Assembly (NCBI RefSeq): GCF_002443255.2
Contig: NW_019211456.1
Coordinates: 41,369,435 to 41,433,434, forward strand
Reading direction: 5' to 3'
Length of the DNA: 64,000 nucleotides
Source: Varroa destructor
Lineage: Eukaryota; Arthropoda; Arachnida; Mesostigmata; Varroidae
Shown here: piece after piece, positions 11,773 through 21,500 of the stretch
How the letters are laid out: every line of letters starts with the position of its first letter
Numbering within the stretch: the first letter of the stretch is position 1
Program-made: the position numbers and the translations under genes
Notes under the pieces: generated by a model
The model's input: the letters and a program-made list of their open reading frames with translations, nothing else
What the model was told of the DNA's origin: nothing
The model's database searches: none

Positions 11773-13650
11773 CTTAGCCGCCTAGAACATGATAAAATGC
11801 ATCACTTGGCTATAGTTGGCATCGTTGTGTGGACAGCTGTGCGCCCGCTTTGTCTTTCTCGCTCTGTGCGTATATTGTTGCTGAATCCCCTTCCATTTGG
11901 CAAGCTGCGTTCCCACCAACCAATGCCGAATCGTTGTTACTACTAGTTCTACTTGACAAAATCCGCCAGACAAGAACGATGACGCCTGAAGTGGAACCCT
12001 TCCGTCACGCCACTACTGCCTGTAGAACTTCGAAGCCATCCAGCTGAAAGAAAGCCAACACGAACGAGATATCGGCGTCCAGGCGCTTGCTCTTGGCTGG
12101 TTGTCTGTCATCTCAATCTCATCACTTATGCTTGTTTTGTCGGAAACACACGAGCAGAACCATATACTATATTATTAGTATCTACAAAAGAGCACGGGCG
12201 TCGCTGGACCGGTTCGTTGGTTTGTGTTAGTGCTAGATGTACTTGAAGTCTAACATCTAGAAGTTGTTGCTGTGGCATTGGTGGCGACGGATTTGCCTGT
12301 ATTTGCTATTAATATACGCTTGTAGTATCGTTGTCAAGTTGTCGTGGCAAGACGATACGCTAGACTTTGTTTTCTTCGTCTGCCCACTTGTAATGAATGT
12401 TCGAATGCAGCAGTGTTCAGTTGAACTTACTTCTGTCTGGCCTCCTGCCTGCTCAAATACCCATAAAAATTCGTTTCCTTTCCAGTTTATTTAATATTAA
12501 AGTACCTCCAGCGCCCTCTTCTATCCAAGCGTTTGACAAGTGGCCAGGTCGACAATAACTTGGTTGGCTTGTAATACATAATTTAGAAACGTTAACGTTA
12601 ACTGCAATGATGTAACAAAGAATCTATGGCAATCATGCAGCTACAGGCAGTTGCAGGATTGGTAAGCAGACATGGACAGCAGTATAACGACCTCGTCTAT
12701 ATCGATACACCGAAGTCGCTGTGCGTTCATGCTTCGCGTCTGAATAGGATTCGAACTGCGCCCCTATTCTTCTTCAATACCCTCTGCGTTAGCTCAAGAG
12801 TCATGTGGTGGGACATCTGCCCTGCTTGGCCTTCCCCCTATAGGACCCAAGTTACTGGACCAGTGAGCCTGAGCTAAGTTAGGCTGGCTAAGCTATTCGC
12901 CAGTATAGGTTGGCTGATTGAGAAGTGTGATGCTAGCTCCTGGTACGGCCGTCTTCCTTTTATGTTTCTCTCCCCTCCTTCGTCCACTCGTTTGCCGTCT
13001 TATTCGAGGTCACAAATGTCACGTCCAACCAACTAACTCGGCAACAATAAGTGTCGAAAGATTGGCAGACAACGACTCGATTGAAGCTTAGTCTCCTTTT
13101 CGATCCTGTCTACGGAGCCCAGCAGCAGGAGAGCTCTAGTGCCATTTTAGATTTGGAGGCCACAGCCTCCAGCGGGCTACTGTCTATCCCGTTGTGCTGG
13201 TCCTCAGCATACGGGCTTCAGTCCAATTTCGTCCACGACCTGCTTCTAAAAGGTAGTCGTTTTAGTGGTCGTATTCCTTTTAGTTTCACCCCCTCCCTCC
13301 TTCAGTTCCCATTTGCCTAAGCCATTGAACCTGCTGAAGCCACTATCATTACTAACGCCTCCACTATATTTTGCTTCACCCGCAACCCTGTCCTCGAGCT
13401 CCGTCCACTCGCCTCTCGCCCACGATTCAACGTCAGTATCCCTATCGACTTCCTAACAACTACAGATTCCAATCGCTCCTAGCGACCCAACAGCGCAATA
13501 AATGCGTTCGAATACCCTATCATAAAAAGAAAGAGAAGTAGTCCTATAGTGCTGTTCATCCACTTGCATAGCAGTCGTTGCTGATTAAGCTCCAAAACGC
13601 TGCTGCTTTCGCTGATTGGTGTGTGTATATGTGTGCTTGAACTAGATCCT
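11773..13650. other. No supported gene; pyrimidine-rich patches on the plus strand
   Basis: Contains an ATG-started 12-codon stretch at 12626-12661 (MAIMQLQAVAGL) that runs into TTG/GTAAGC, a weak first-exon look-alike. C/T-rich plus-strand patches lie at 12960-13000 and 13280-13450. A 7-bp-arm hairpin (TGGAGGC, CACA loop) is at 13154-13171. On the minus strand a strong-looking acceptor (T/C-rich, ATAG) sits near 13517-13538, but the exon after it is not resolved. Confidence 0.35.
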
Positions 13651-13676
13651 ATTCATCCATCTGCCTTAATGCTTAC

Positions 13677-13815
13677 GTTCTCGAGAACGCTGTTCAAATT
13701 TGACTGCAACAGTTTGTAAACCAGAAGACGCCGGAGGAGTAAATAGGTAGACACATCGTGGGAGCAATAATGCCGTTGCGTTCCGCAGAACCACACATTC
13801 GGCCGACATGGAACT
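13677..13815 (-). CDS. Candidate internal exon, minus strand
   Basis: This 139-nt segment follows a very good acceptor (CTCACTCTCCTGCAG) and ends at GAGAAC/GTAAGC, a good donor. Two frames are open throughout. One (one leading base, ends phase 0) reads a helix-like stretch including STYLLLRRLLVYKLLQSNL; the other (phase 0 to 1) reads SSMSAECVVLRNATALLL and ends FEQRSRE. The first looks more like a folded helix. It lies downstream, in transcription sense, of the other minus-strand exon candidates and could be a later exon of the same gene. No family recognised. Confidence 0.28.
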
Positions 13816-14390
13816 CTGCAGGAGAGTGAGTGTACCGGATGCGGCAGTATCAATTCCAGGTTGCAAAAAATGTTCAGACTCTCTTAAATATCTGTAGCAG
13901 CCGGCTACTTGTAGCTGGCGGTTAAGTGCAGTGCTTCTAGCTGCTGCAGGCCCACACCTCCTGTTCAAAATGTAGCTATCGTTCGTACCGCTGTTGTTAT
14001 CAATAGTATCAATATCACTAGCTGCTATAGCGCAATCATGCGATCGCCGCGGTCAAGCAGGACCCATCTCGTGGCCCTGTCAGCTGAGAGTAAAAGGTTT
14101 TCAGGCCATGGATTTCACCCCCGCATATGAGTGCGCTCGCTTGCTGTTGGCCTCCGCAGCTAATCAGCAAGCCAATGAGCCAAACATTACAATGTTGTAG
14201 TAGTGCGCTCACGACCTAGCAGTTCGACTCTCCAATGAGCATCTATTCCGGCTAGCTCGGACCACCGCCATTTAGTCGCAACCCTCATACCTAGCTCAGG
14301 GAAACCCCCGAACCACCGGGATGATCTTTCCTTCATTGCTATCCCGTTCCAGTTTCGAGATTGTATGGTTCATAGTCGCTGCGCGGCCTA

Positions 14391-14419
14391 CCTGCCTGCC
14401 TGCCTGCCTGCCTGCCTGC
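14391..14419. repeat. CCTG tetranucleotide microsatellite
   Basis: Seven CCTG units, the reverse complement of the AGGC repeat 2.6 kb to the left. It creates an artefact AGRQAGRQ reading on the minus strand. Confidence 0.95.
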
Positions 14420-14516
14420 GTGTAGTCAAGCAGAGAGCACAGTAGTCGTGATAAGAGTATTATTGTTCTGTTTGCTGGCTTGTTCATCGATTCAGCGACT
14501 CATGATCTATCCTTAC

Positions 14517-14645
14517 CATATCTATTGGTATTATCCGCATGCCGAAGCAGGAGTTAATGGCCTCGGAAAGCATCACATCGATCCGCCTTTTGATCTCGGC
14601 TTCTCCTGCAGCTGATTCGTCCTGACCGGCCCAATAAGAGTCGTG
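14517..14645 (-). CDS. Candidate internal exon (EIKRRIDVML...), minus strand
   Basis: 129 nt, 43 codons in one frame, ending at GATATG/GTAAGG, a good donor at the end of a codon. The reading includes HDSYWAGQDESAAG, EIKRRIDVMLSEAINSCFG and MRIIPIDM: a charged helix followed by a short hydrophobic strand, unlike the low-complexity frames elsewhere. The acceptor (GCTCTGAAAG) is mediocre, and a shorter start after GGTCAG at 14621 is also possible. The phase does not match the upstream candidate exon 14814-14847 unless that one uses an earlier donor (GCCGAG/GTTGAA). A competing frame through the same DNA (14554-14790) is also open. Confidence 0.33.
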
Positions 14646-17600
14646 CTTTCAGAGCAGTTCCTTCTATCTGCTGATAACACAGCCAATGGGACGAAGGTAG
14701 CAGTGGGGGCATCAAACACCGGTGGCCGCATTGACTGAGGTAGTCAGCCGGCCATAGTAACAATAAAGATCGCCGAGTAAGGTTGGCCATCTGTCACCAT
14801 CTGCTGTATCTACCTATCACATTCAACCTCGGCTTTTCCTCGGGCCCCTTAGAAACCACACTATTTTTAACACTCTAAAAGCCAACCAAGAAAAGCCTAA
14901 TTAATACCTCTATGGCAAATAAAAGAAGTTAGATATTCGGTAGGTTCCCTCTTTTCGCCAATGATCTGGAACGAGCAACAGAATAGCTATCACTAACTTC
15001 GAATCTATACAAGATAGGAGTTACCTGGTTAGCCTTGGCTGGCACACTCATTAGTTGCAGTACCTAGTATAAGTGGCTAAAAACCGACGTCACCTCTAAT
15101 GAAATAACAATATATATTAGAGGCATTAGAAAATGATTGCTTATAGATAGAATTAGTGGATTGGTATCTCCAGGACTGAGATTGTGCTGTCCTTGAGAGG
15201 CTCGGGGACACAAACTGAGATAGGAATCTTACTGATGCTTAAGATGCATGACACATACATAATAGCCTATAATGCACGAAATACTATACTGAAACAAATG
15301 AATACCTACAGTTTTTGGTAGTTTTGATCATTTCTTTTTTACCAGTGAATACTTCGACCCACATGAGCTGTTTACCCTGAAAGAAAGCAATAGTGCCCTT
15401 TATAAGACATATACAAGTATAGGATTTGTCAGTTCCGATACGAAATGTGTAATTCGACAGAGATACTGCAGACAGGCAAACTGAGTCTGGACTACCTAAA
15501 GTATTCAGTAGAGGTTCTCTCGTACATTTGGTGCCTGATAAATCGAATGGCCAGATATCACTTGCGGTAGCCAATGGGAGGGTCTCTGGTGGCTGTTGAC
15601 ATTGAAACACGGACAAAGACCAGACGTAAGACATTGTAGATGACTTTATAGCTTTCGACAAGCTACACGCATCGCTACATAAATACCTACTGCAATAAAT
15701 CAATTTGAGGAAGAAGTGTTACTATTTGAACAAGTTGTTGTAACAGAATAGTAGTTACCTGATAGTATATAGCTAATTACCTTCAGCAGCATATATCCAA
15801 GTAAATATTGGGTTCGATATATAGGGTTCAAGTAAATATTGTCTACGTGGTTCATTCCAGGAACTTCAACAATAAACATCTTCGTATTCAGCACAGCACA
15901 GCACCGAGCCGTGATCAGAGCTGATTAGAATTCAAAATCTCAGTCTAGCTTCAGTATCCATTGAAAAAGGACCACAAAACGATCGCAATAAAATTAAGGT
16001 TTGCCTCCAAGATAGGCCATATTGAGAGTCATATCATGAGGGCACTTCTTAGCTGAAATAATATGAGTCCATAACGATAATAATCGTTCTAAGCTTTCGG
16101 ACTGCTGGAATAAGTGAACATCACAATCTAATGACAACTGGAGCCTTCTGACTTTTACTCGGCAAGTAAAAAGCGTCGTATGCGCGAACGAAAAAAGCTG
16201 AAGCCCTAGTTTGTGTTCAAATACGCCCCAGTCGAGGATTAGGCAGCTTCTGTCAGTGATTTGGCATCCATCGAAGCACGGCGAGTGCACCCATATGAAC
16301 CAATGGTCGGAAGAAACCTTTCAATTAAATTGAGTCTTCGTGTAAAAGTTGCTTTGTGAGGAGTATGCAAGATTTGAGCTCTATGTTAGCATTTTTATGA
16401 TGGGGACATGTCGCTGGGATTACTGACGTTTGTTTCTTAGCATCATGGAGACGTTCATAAATCTGTCTCATACTCCTAGATAAGCGCCCACGTAGAAAGT
16501 TTCTTCGGGAACTGCAAGCGACATCAGTGACATGTTCCAAACTTAGCGGTAGTCTGCAATTTGCTCAATATTCAGTGTTGATCAGCTTGATTCTGGCGCC
16601 GCTAGCGGTAAAACTTTGTTTAATTAAATAAAGAACACACGAAGGGTGGAACGCATACCACGATGGAATATCGAAAAAGATAATACACAATTTTTGTAAT
16701 CTCAATATTTATGGTTAAGATCACATATATCACACTGTACATATACACAAGTAAAAATGGGGCCTGTCTCTGGAAATGTCAGACGAGGACCCAAACACTC
16801 CAGAAGGCTACACATATGGATTTAGTTTCATATTTATATGTAGCTTTCTAGAGTGTTTGTAGCAGAACTCTACAATTGATATGTATATAGGTCTTAACTG
16901 GCTGATAGTCTCCAACCATTGATTTAGACCTTCGTGTACCCTCAAAACGAGAAAAACTTTGCCGGGCTGTTTGAAGTGTGCTCTCATTCACAATTCCTAG
17001 TGCTAGAAACCGCTTCTCTTTAGGACAAAGCGACAGACTCGTCATAGTTTTCGAAATTCAGATATTATCCAATTTTCCTGCGCTGGACAAATCCTAGCCA
17101 GAAGTAAGAACTTCTTTGATCCAAAACAAACTCTTTACATTGTTAGCAGTCTCCATGCTGCCTTTGAATAAATTGGAAAAAGGCCTACACATTAGGGTGT
17201 AGGTTTAAAGGTCTCAAAATCTTATCCAAATGGTTTGGATTCTTTTTCATATACTTGGTCCTTGATACGAAAACCATCGGCCGTTTCAGAAAGAAAAATG
17301 CCGGTTGGCAATTGGGTGGTCGACATAAATCGCGCCCTTTTACACATTTTAAGCTTTTTTTTTTTTTGTATAGTTGAGACTTTTCGCCCGCTGTTATGTA
17401 TTTTAGCGACACTCGAATGAGTCTGCCAGTGATGCTTGACGTACGTTTTCTATTAGAAAATCCATTGGCACTTAGGGAAGAAGTACTTTGAGAATGACGA
17501 ACAAATAATATAGATCCCGAATCAAAGTCTGCAATGTTAGAAATGATATTTTTGAGCACACGTAGAAAATTAGTTGAGATACATTTGTTTAGATACACTC

Positions 17601-18443
17601 GTAGGATCAAAGCATGAGAAACATTTTCAATTTAGACGCGCCCTCCTGCATTAAACATGAGTGTGTAGGACGTCACCCAAACGAAATTAGAAGTGAGTAA
17701 TAATATCACCTACCTTGAGAAGGCCGAGATAGCATTGCTGGCTCATCTGTCGTGTCCTGCGTCGGACTGCTATTGTTCATGCTGCTGCTGCTAATAATAA
17801 TAATCAACGTATTTTGCTGGTGCCCGCAACGACAGCTCCAGGGAACAACACGAGTCTTTCCAATAGCAATATTGATAATGCATCCAGATCTTTTGGTGGA
17901 GCAGGCCAGCTATTGCTGTCCTGTGCACATACATGCGGCTAACAGGCCGTCTGCTTCCGTGATCAGTTAGATAGAAAAGTCTCTCACAAGAACCGAGACC
18001 GTGCAGATGTTGAAAAAGGTGCAGGGAATGTAATTACATACGCCGAATTAATTGACGAATCCAGCAGAGAAAGAAACGGATATTGGTTCACCGCACATTC
18101 TTGCTTCGTCAGGACTTCGAATGACGTCCATTTGCCTTCGACATGGTTCGAGCACAAAAAAGAGCCTTCTGAGTCGCTTCTGCATGAGTGCCAGCGTTCC
18201 CATGGGTCGATTTCGTACTGATTATTGGCAGTATTGTATTGTTGTAAGAACAGCGGCAGCCGAGGTGTGGCTACGGTTTGCGTATGACCGATCCGGAAAT
18301 GATCAACGGGTCAGCTTGTCATCAGCCGTTAATTGAAGCTGACGGAATCGGTCAGACTACATACATGCATGCATGCATGCACATACTACGCACTAACAGT
18401 GATTGATTTGAAGACTTTCTGAATCTCATCGATATCGAGCGAT
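14517..18443 (-). CDS. Possible multi-exon gene of unknown family, minus strand (composite)
   Basis: Read 18.4 to 14.5 kb on the minus strand, a series of open segments lies between GT-AG signals: 18443-18387, 17790-17714, 17528 to about 17440 or beyond, a serine-rich frame near 17045-16880, 16553-16424, 16317 to about 15994, 15920-15781, 15689 to about 15310, 15063-15025, 14965-14908, 14847-14814 and 14645-14517. Phases agree across 18387/17790, 17714/17528, 16424/16317 and 15025/14965/14847; other joins do not yet agree. The pieces mix serine-rich linkers with alternating hydrophobic strands, as in very large scaffold or bridge-type lipid-transfer proteins, but I could not align them to a named family. 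Individually each exon could arise by chance. Confidence applies to there being a real gene here, not to the exact model. Confidence 0.32.
14814..14847 (-). CDS. Candidate small exon, minus strand
   Basis: 34 nt reading GARGKAEVECD with two leading and two trailing bases, between GGTTTCTAAG and GATAG/GTAGAT. It follows the candidate exon 14965-14908 after a 60-nt intron in matching phase. An internal GCCGAG/GTTGAA is an alternative donor that would fit the next candidate exon better. Confidence 0.25.
14908..14965 (-). CDS. Candidate small exon, minus strand
   Basis: 58 nt, 19 codons plus one base, reading IIGEKREPTEYLTSFICHR. The acceptor (CTGTTGCTCGTTCCAG) is good; the donor is AGAG/GTATTA. 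The 59-nt intron before it and the 60-nt intron after it are close to a typical minimum intron size in compact arthropod genes, and both joins keep phase. Confidence 0.3.
15025..15063 (-). CDS. Candidate 39-nt exon, minus strand
   Basis: Thirteen codons (VLQLMSVPAKANQ), phase 0 at both ends. The acceptor follows a T-rich tract (GTTTTTAGCCACTTATACTAG) and the donor CAG/GTAACT is strong. The other two frames carry stops. The exon upstream of it is unresolved because the nearest donor would leave an intron of only about 30 nt. Confidence 0.27.
15310..15689 (-). CDS. Candidate long exon or exon pair, minus strand
   Basis: After TTGATTTATTGCAG the frame stays open for more than 120 codons to a stop at 15284. 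It includes YVWSLSVFQCQQPPETLP, SDIWPFDLSGTKCTREPL and SVCLSAVSLSNYTFRIG, an alternating hydrophobic pattern typical of beta structure. A second acceptor (TTGCTTTCTTTCAG) precedes GKQLMWVEVFTG in the same frame, so the segment may be two exons. Possible ends are GAA/GTATTC or ACTG/GTAAAA. The phase does not match the upstream candidate 15920-15781. A frame of this length alone is near chance expectation. Confidence 0.28.
15781..15920 (-). CDS. Candidate exon with internal 31-nt partial duplication, minus strand
   Basis: 140 nt after GAATTCTAATCAG, ending CTGAAG/GTAATT (a later CAG/GTAACT is also available). The open frame includes MFIVEVPGMNHVDNIYL and YLLGYMLLK. A 13-base direct repeat (CAAGTAAATATTG on the plus strand, at 15798-15810 and 15829-15841) lies inside it, giving related readings NIYLNP and QYLLG. 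Confidence 0.24.
15994..16317 (-). CDS. Candidate exon with beta-strand-like pattern, minus strand
   Basis: The frame is open from GTT at 16317 to a TAA at 15994-15996. It includes HWFIWVHSPCFDGCQ, CLILDWGVFEHKLGLQ, LQLSLDCDVHLFQQSESL and LERLLSLWTHI: alternating hydrophobic residues followed by a helix. The acceptor (TTTAATTGAAAG) is only fair. It joins in phase 0 to the candidate exon 16553-16424 across a 106-nt intron. Its 3' end is unclear because no good donor precedes the stop, so either this is a terminal exon or the true donor is a weak one. An optional 54-nt in-frame intron (CGA/GTAAAA to TTATTCCAG) would leave the frame intact. Confidence 0.3.
   Translation of the reverse strand, partial: VSSDHWFIWVHSPCFDGCQITDRSCLILDWGVFEHKLGLQLFSFAHTTLFTCRVKVRRLQLSLDCDVHLFQQSESLERLLSLWTHIISAKKCPHDMTLNMAYLGGKP
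16424..16553 (-). CDS. Candidate exon, basic and helical, minus strand
   Basis: 130 nt after ATTGAGCAAATTGCAG: one leading base and 43 codons, ending ACGTCA/GTAATC in phase 0. The reading includes LEHVTDVACSSRRNFL and SMRQIYERLHDAKKQTS, a basic segment and a likely helix. The donor is moderate. It joins in phase to the segment starting at 16317. Confidence 0.3.
16860..17063 (-). CDS. Candidate serine/arginine-rich exon, minus strand
   Basis: Open minus-strand frame reading FLALGIVNESTLQ, ARQSFSRFEGTRRSKSMVG and DYQPV before a weak donor (CCA/GTTAAG). The RxS and SxS clusters look like a phosphorylation-rich linker. Its 5' boundary is unclear: acceptors at CGGTTTCTAG and CACTAG give two leading bases, and an in-frame TGA lies just upstream of the ATG at 17045. 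Confidence 0.24.
17401..17528 (-). CDS. Candidate serine-rich exon, minus strand
   Basis: Starts after CATTTCTAACATTGCAG, a very good acceptor with a branch-point-like CTAAC. It reads DFDSGSILFVRHSQSTSS, LSANGFSNRKRTSSITG. The frame stays open to 17185 but passes through a run of 13 A (Lys codons), so the true end is probably earlier, for example AAAC/GTACGT near 17440. It joins in phase to 17790-17714 across a 185-nt intron. Confidence 0.32.
17714..17790 (-). CDS. Candidate exon (MNNSSPTQ...), minus strand
   Basis: 77 nt: one leading base, 25 codons, one trailing base. It reads SSS then MNNSSPTQDTTDEPAM and LSRPSQ. The donor CTCAAG/GTAGGT is strong; the acceptor is a T-rich ATTATTATTATTAG. 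It keeps phase with the exons on both sides. The ATG at 17780 could also make this a first coding exon. Confidence 0.32.
18364..18381. repeat. CATG tetranucleotide repeat
   Basis: Four CATG/GCAT units in a self-complementary run. Confidence 0.85.
18387..18443 (-). CDS. Candidate exon (LDIDEIQKVF...), minus strand
   Basis: 57 nt between GGTGTGTATTTCACTTTAG and GCGTA/GTATGT. One leading base, 18 codons reading S, LDIDEIQKVFKSITVSA, then two bases that complete to Tyr with the next candidate exon at 17790. Acceptor and donor are both good. A longer overlapping frame (18352-18579) reading the same DNA differently is the main competitor. Confidence 0.32.
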
Positions 18444-18579
18444 CTAAAGTGAAATACACACCAGCCTTATGTGGTTCAAAAGGTTGCAAAATTGTGCTAT
18501 ATAAGGAGAACTTGTTTTCATAGATAGAACCTCGTCGTCCATATTTATATTCATAACGTAACTTCGAGGGAGAGGCCAC

Positions 18580-21500
18580 GAGCGATGCACTACGGCCTCA
18601 CATACAAATCAGGAGAAATAGCATCCAACATTTACAGGGGTAACAAGCACACTGTCCTTCTCAGTAACATTTGTGTCCTTAGTCATATTTCAATATCGCG
18701 TCAACAAAAATAATCTATATTGAAAGTAATAAGTACGCCTAAAACATAAGTTCTGTCCTATTTAACTGCGATTTGTTATAATCGATGAAGTTTGTTATTC
18801 AAATAACGTCGACAATTGCGAAAGTCATACGATGATAAGCTGTTCTTACATATATACCACAATGGGAGAATTAGCAGACAACGCTATTCATTTGGTTGCC
18901 TTTGGTGGATACATCTATCGCCAGCCCCCAAAGCACAAACCTGATACCGGACGAGTGTTATCTATGGAAGAAGCCAAACACTTTGATGTTTATAAAGGCT
19001 TCAAGGGGGCTTTTTCCATGTTTGACCCTTGGCTGTTTGGCCAAGGGTCAAACACGGAAAAAAGTTATCGACCAACCAGATCGTTGCTAAAATTCGGGAT
19101 ATTGAACACGAAATCAAACGTGCTGCCTGTTCAGCACTTCAGATATAGACTACCTCAGTCTATTGTCCGTAGTCCCGGCTCTGACCTAACCCGTCTGATA
19201 AATAGACGCGTCACTTCACTCGCTCCAGTCGCCTGGATCGAACTAATCTTAATCAGAAACGTCAGATGTATTACAAAAGGAAAAAAAATTATAGTACACT
19301 TTTATAGATAAAAATATTATATCCCTTAAGAAGCGACTCTTATACAGCGTTCCGAAGAAGATTTATCATCATGGATCTACTATCGATGCGTTACACATAC
19401 TCGCATTGTCAAAAATGAGCGCCTGACACCAGTAAGACCCTATAGCATTTACCTGTTGGTTGCATCCTTACGACGTTCCAACTTTGTATTTGTTAAGCCT
19501 GTACAGCGTAACCTTAATCTATACTACCGAAACGATATGACTCTTGGCTGGAGTAGATCAATTTTTTTTAGGCATTTAACTATACATGTCTACCGTTAAG
19601 TAAATAGGTGAAGAAAGATTACACTGTATTTCGGTTCAAAGGACTTTGAAACATCTCAGTTTGCCACAAGTTCTTTTACTAAATTCAGCAATTTATCACG
19701 AGATTTATCTAAACTTAATAGATTCTAGAAATATATTCGACAAGCCTATACTGCTATTACAATTGGCCACAACAGGCCAATGTTGCGTATTTAGCGAACA
19801 CGTAGTCCGGAAGCCACGGAAAGATCATGTTATGCCTTCGGTCGAAAGCAGCTCTCAGAGAGACGCTCAGTACGACGATAACTTACGTTGCTCTCTGTCG
19901 TTCAGGTCATTTCATCGAGGCGAATCTATTGAGAAGGACCTGTCGATTGTTTGGGATCTATACCACCACATTTGAAAAGGTACACGTACGTGTAGAAATC
20001 AATTCCGTGAAAGGGTATTCGAGCGTAGTACGTAGATATTAGATTCATAATTACCGTGATTCGTGAATTACGTGATGTACTTGTATTTGCGTGCCATTCG
20101 ACTAGTGTGACTGAGTCACTTACGTACGTTTCGTGTATATCTTCGATGATATCGTCATCACGATCCAACTATTCGCTATCGGATCTTGATAACAATAACT
20201 AGGGCCATTGTATCCGCTGAAATCTATGTTGTTGTTGTAGTTGTGTGACATGACGGTTGTTACGAACGCTTGAACAACAATATTGTACTCAAGACAGGAC
20301 AATCATAATGAGCAATAGGGCAAAACAAAAGTTAGCACTAACAATGTGTAACCGTGATGATCGTTGCGTCAAGAACGTGAAAACACGCGTAGATGCCGCT
20401 CCCCTCATTACAGTTATTCCTATAATTAGATGCCCTTTCAGGGGAACAGCGGCTTTCGGATGATCTAGAATAGTACACCGTAACGTAGCGATTATAGCAA
20501 ATCATGTTTAAAACGTTGCCGAACAACCAGCAGGACCTTGTCATGCAGAAAGACGTAAACAAGTACGACCAAACAAACCAATAGCTAAATAGCCGCAATA
20601 AAATACACGAATAGACACAAAATGGCTTAATAATAATACGTCATTTTATACGCCATCATAGCAATACGTACGTTTGGTAGTAAGGACAGTACCATTAATG
20701 TTTCTCGTTAACATGGGCCCAGTGACATAATGATAAAGACAACGAACAGGTCTTGCTGGGAGAAACCAGACCCTACAAGCTAAATTTAAAATAGTTTCTC
20801 ATCTTTCCACGCTTGTGTTCTTTATTCGTGAGCGGCCATGCTAACGTCAATTGCTTCCGTGTTTCAAGCACTGGCTGCGCGAGTGCTGCCTCGCCGTCAT
20901 TGTACATAGCGATGGAACGCCAGATCAGAAGACGCGTGCACTCTCTCACATGGTGTACATATAGGTTAATGCTTTTTCAGTAGGACAAATGTAGCCATGT
21001 AGTGTAGCCTAACACGCATGGCAGGACACAAGGATAGACACATATAGCATAGGTTCGATCTGGTTAGCAAACAGATCCGGACGGCAAAAAGAAGAAACGA
21101 TGCTTTCCTAGAAAGGGCAGGCTGTATTTAGATTCACAATGTTACACAGTGAAAATGGAACCGCTGGAACATAAGTGACAAAGTTAACGGACTGACTGGA
21201 CAGTACGCTTGGTTCGCCTTCAACTAGAACAATAACGACCGAAACAATAACAGCTTTGCTAGGGTCAAATAGAGGCAAGCATTTGGATCAAAATGGCCTA
21301 ACATCCCGCTTCAGACTAGCAGCTTTGGATTCGCCTTTACTATCCAAGGATTTGATTGTAATCGATTTAGCCAACGATACCAAGTAGAATTACTAAAAAA
21401 AAAAAGAAACTCCTTGATCGTCTATTCTTATGATGTTCCACTAACCTAGTCCAATAAAATCAAGCGTTGCATATTTTTGATACATAACAAACGATCTTTA

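Noticed and set aside
14210..14240. B-box-like GTTCGACTC
   Set aside because: Flanking bases do not form a T-stem and no tRNA fold is possible around it.
14296..14487. Minus frame reading AGRQAGRQ then ISKLERDSNEGKIIPVVRG, possible last exon
   Set aside because: The first half is the CCTG microsatellite. The phase fits the exon at 14517 through a good acceptor, but a tetranucleotide repeat inside a coding exon is unlikely, so I did not include it in the model.
14517..18443. Assignment of the minus-strand candidate gene to VPS13 or bridge-like lipid-transfer proteins
   Set aside because: Only the alternating hydrophobic pattern and general length impression match; no segment could be aligned convincingly by eye.
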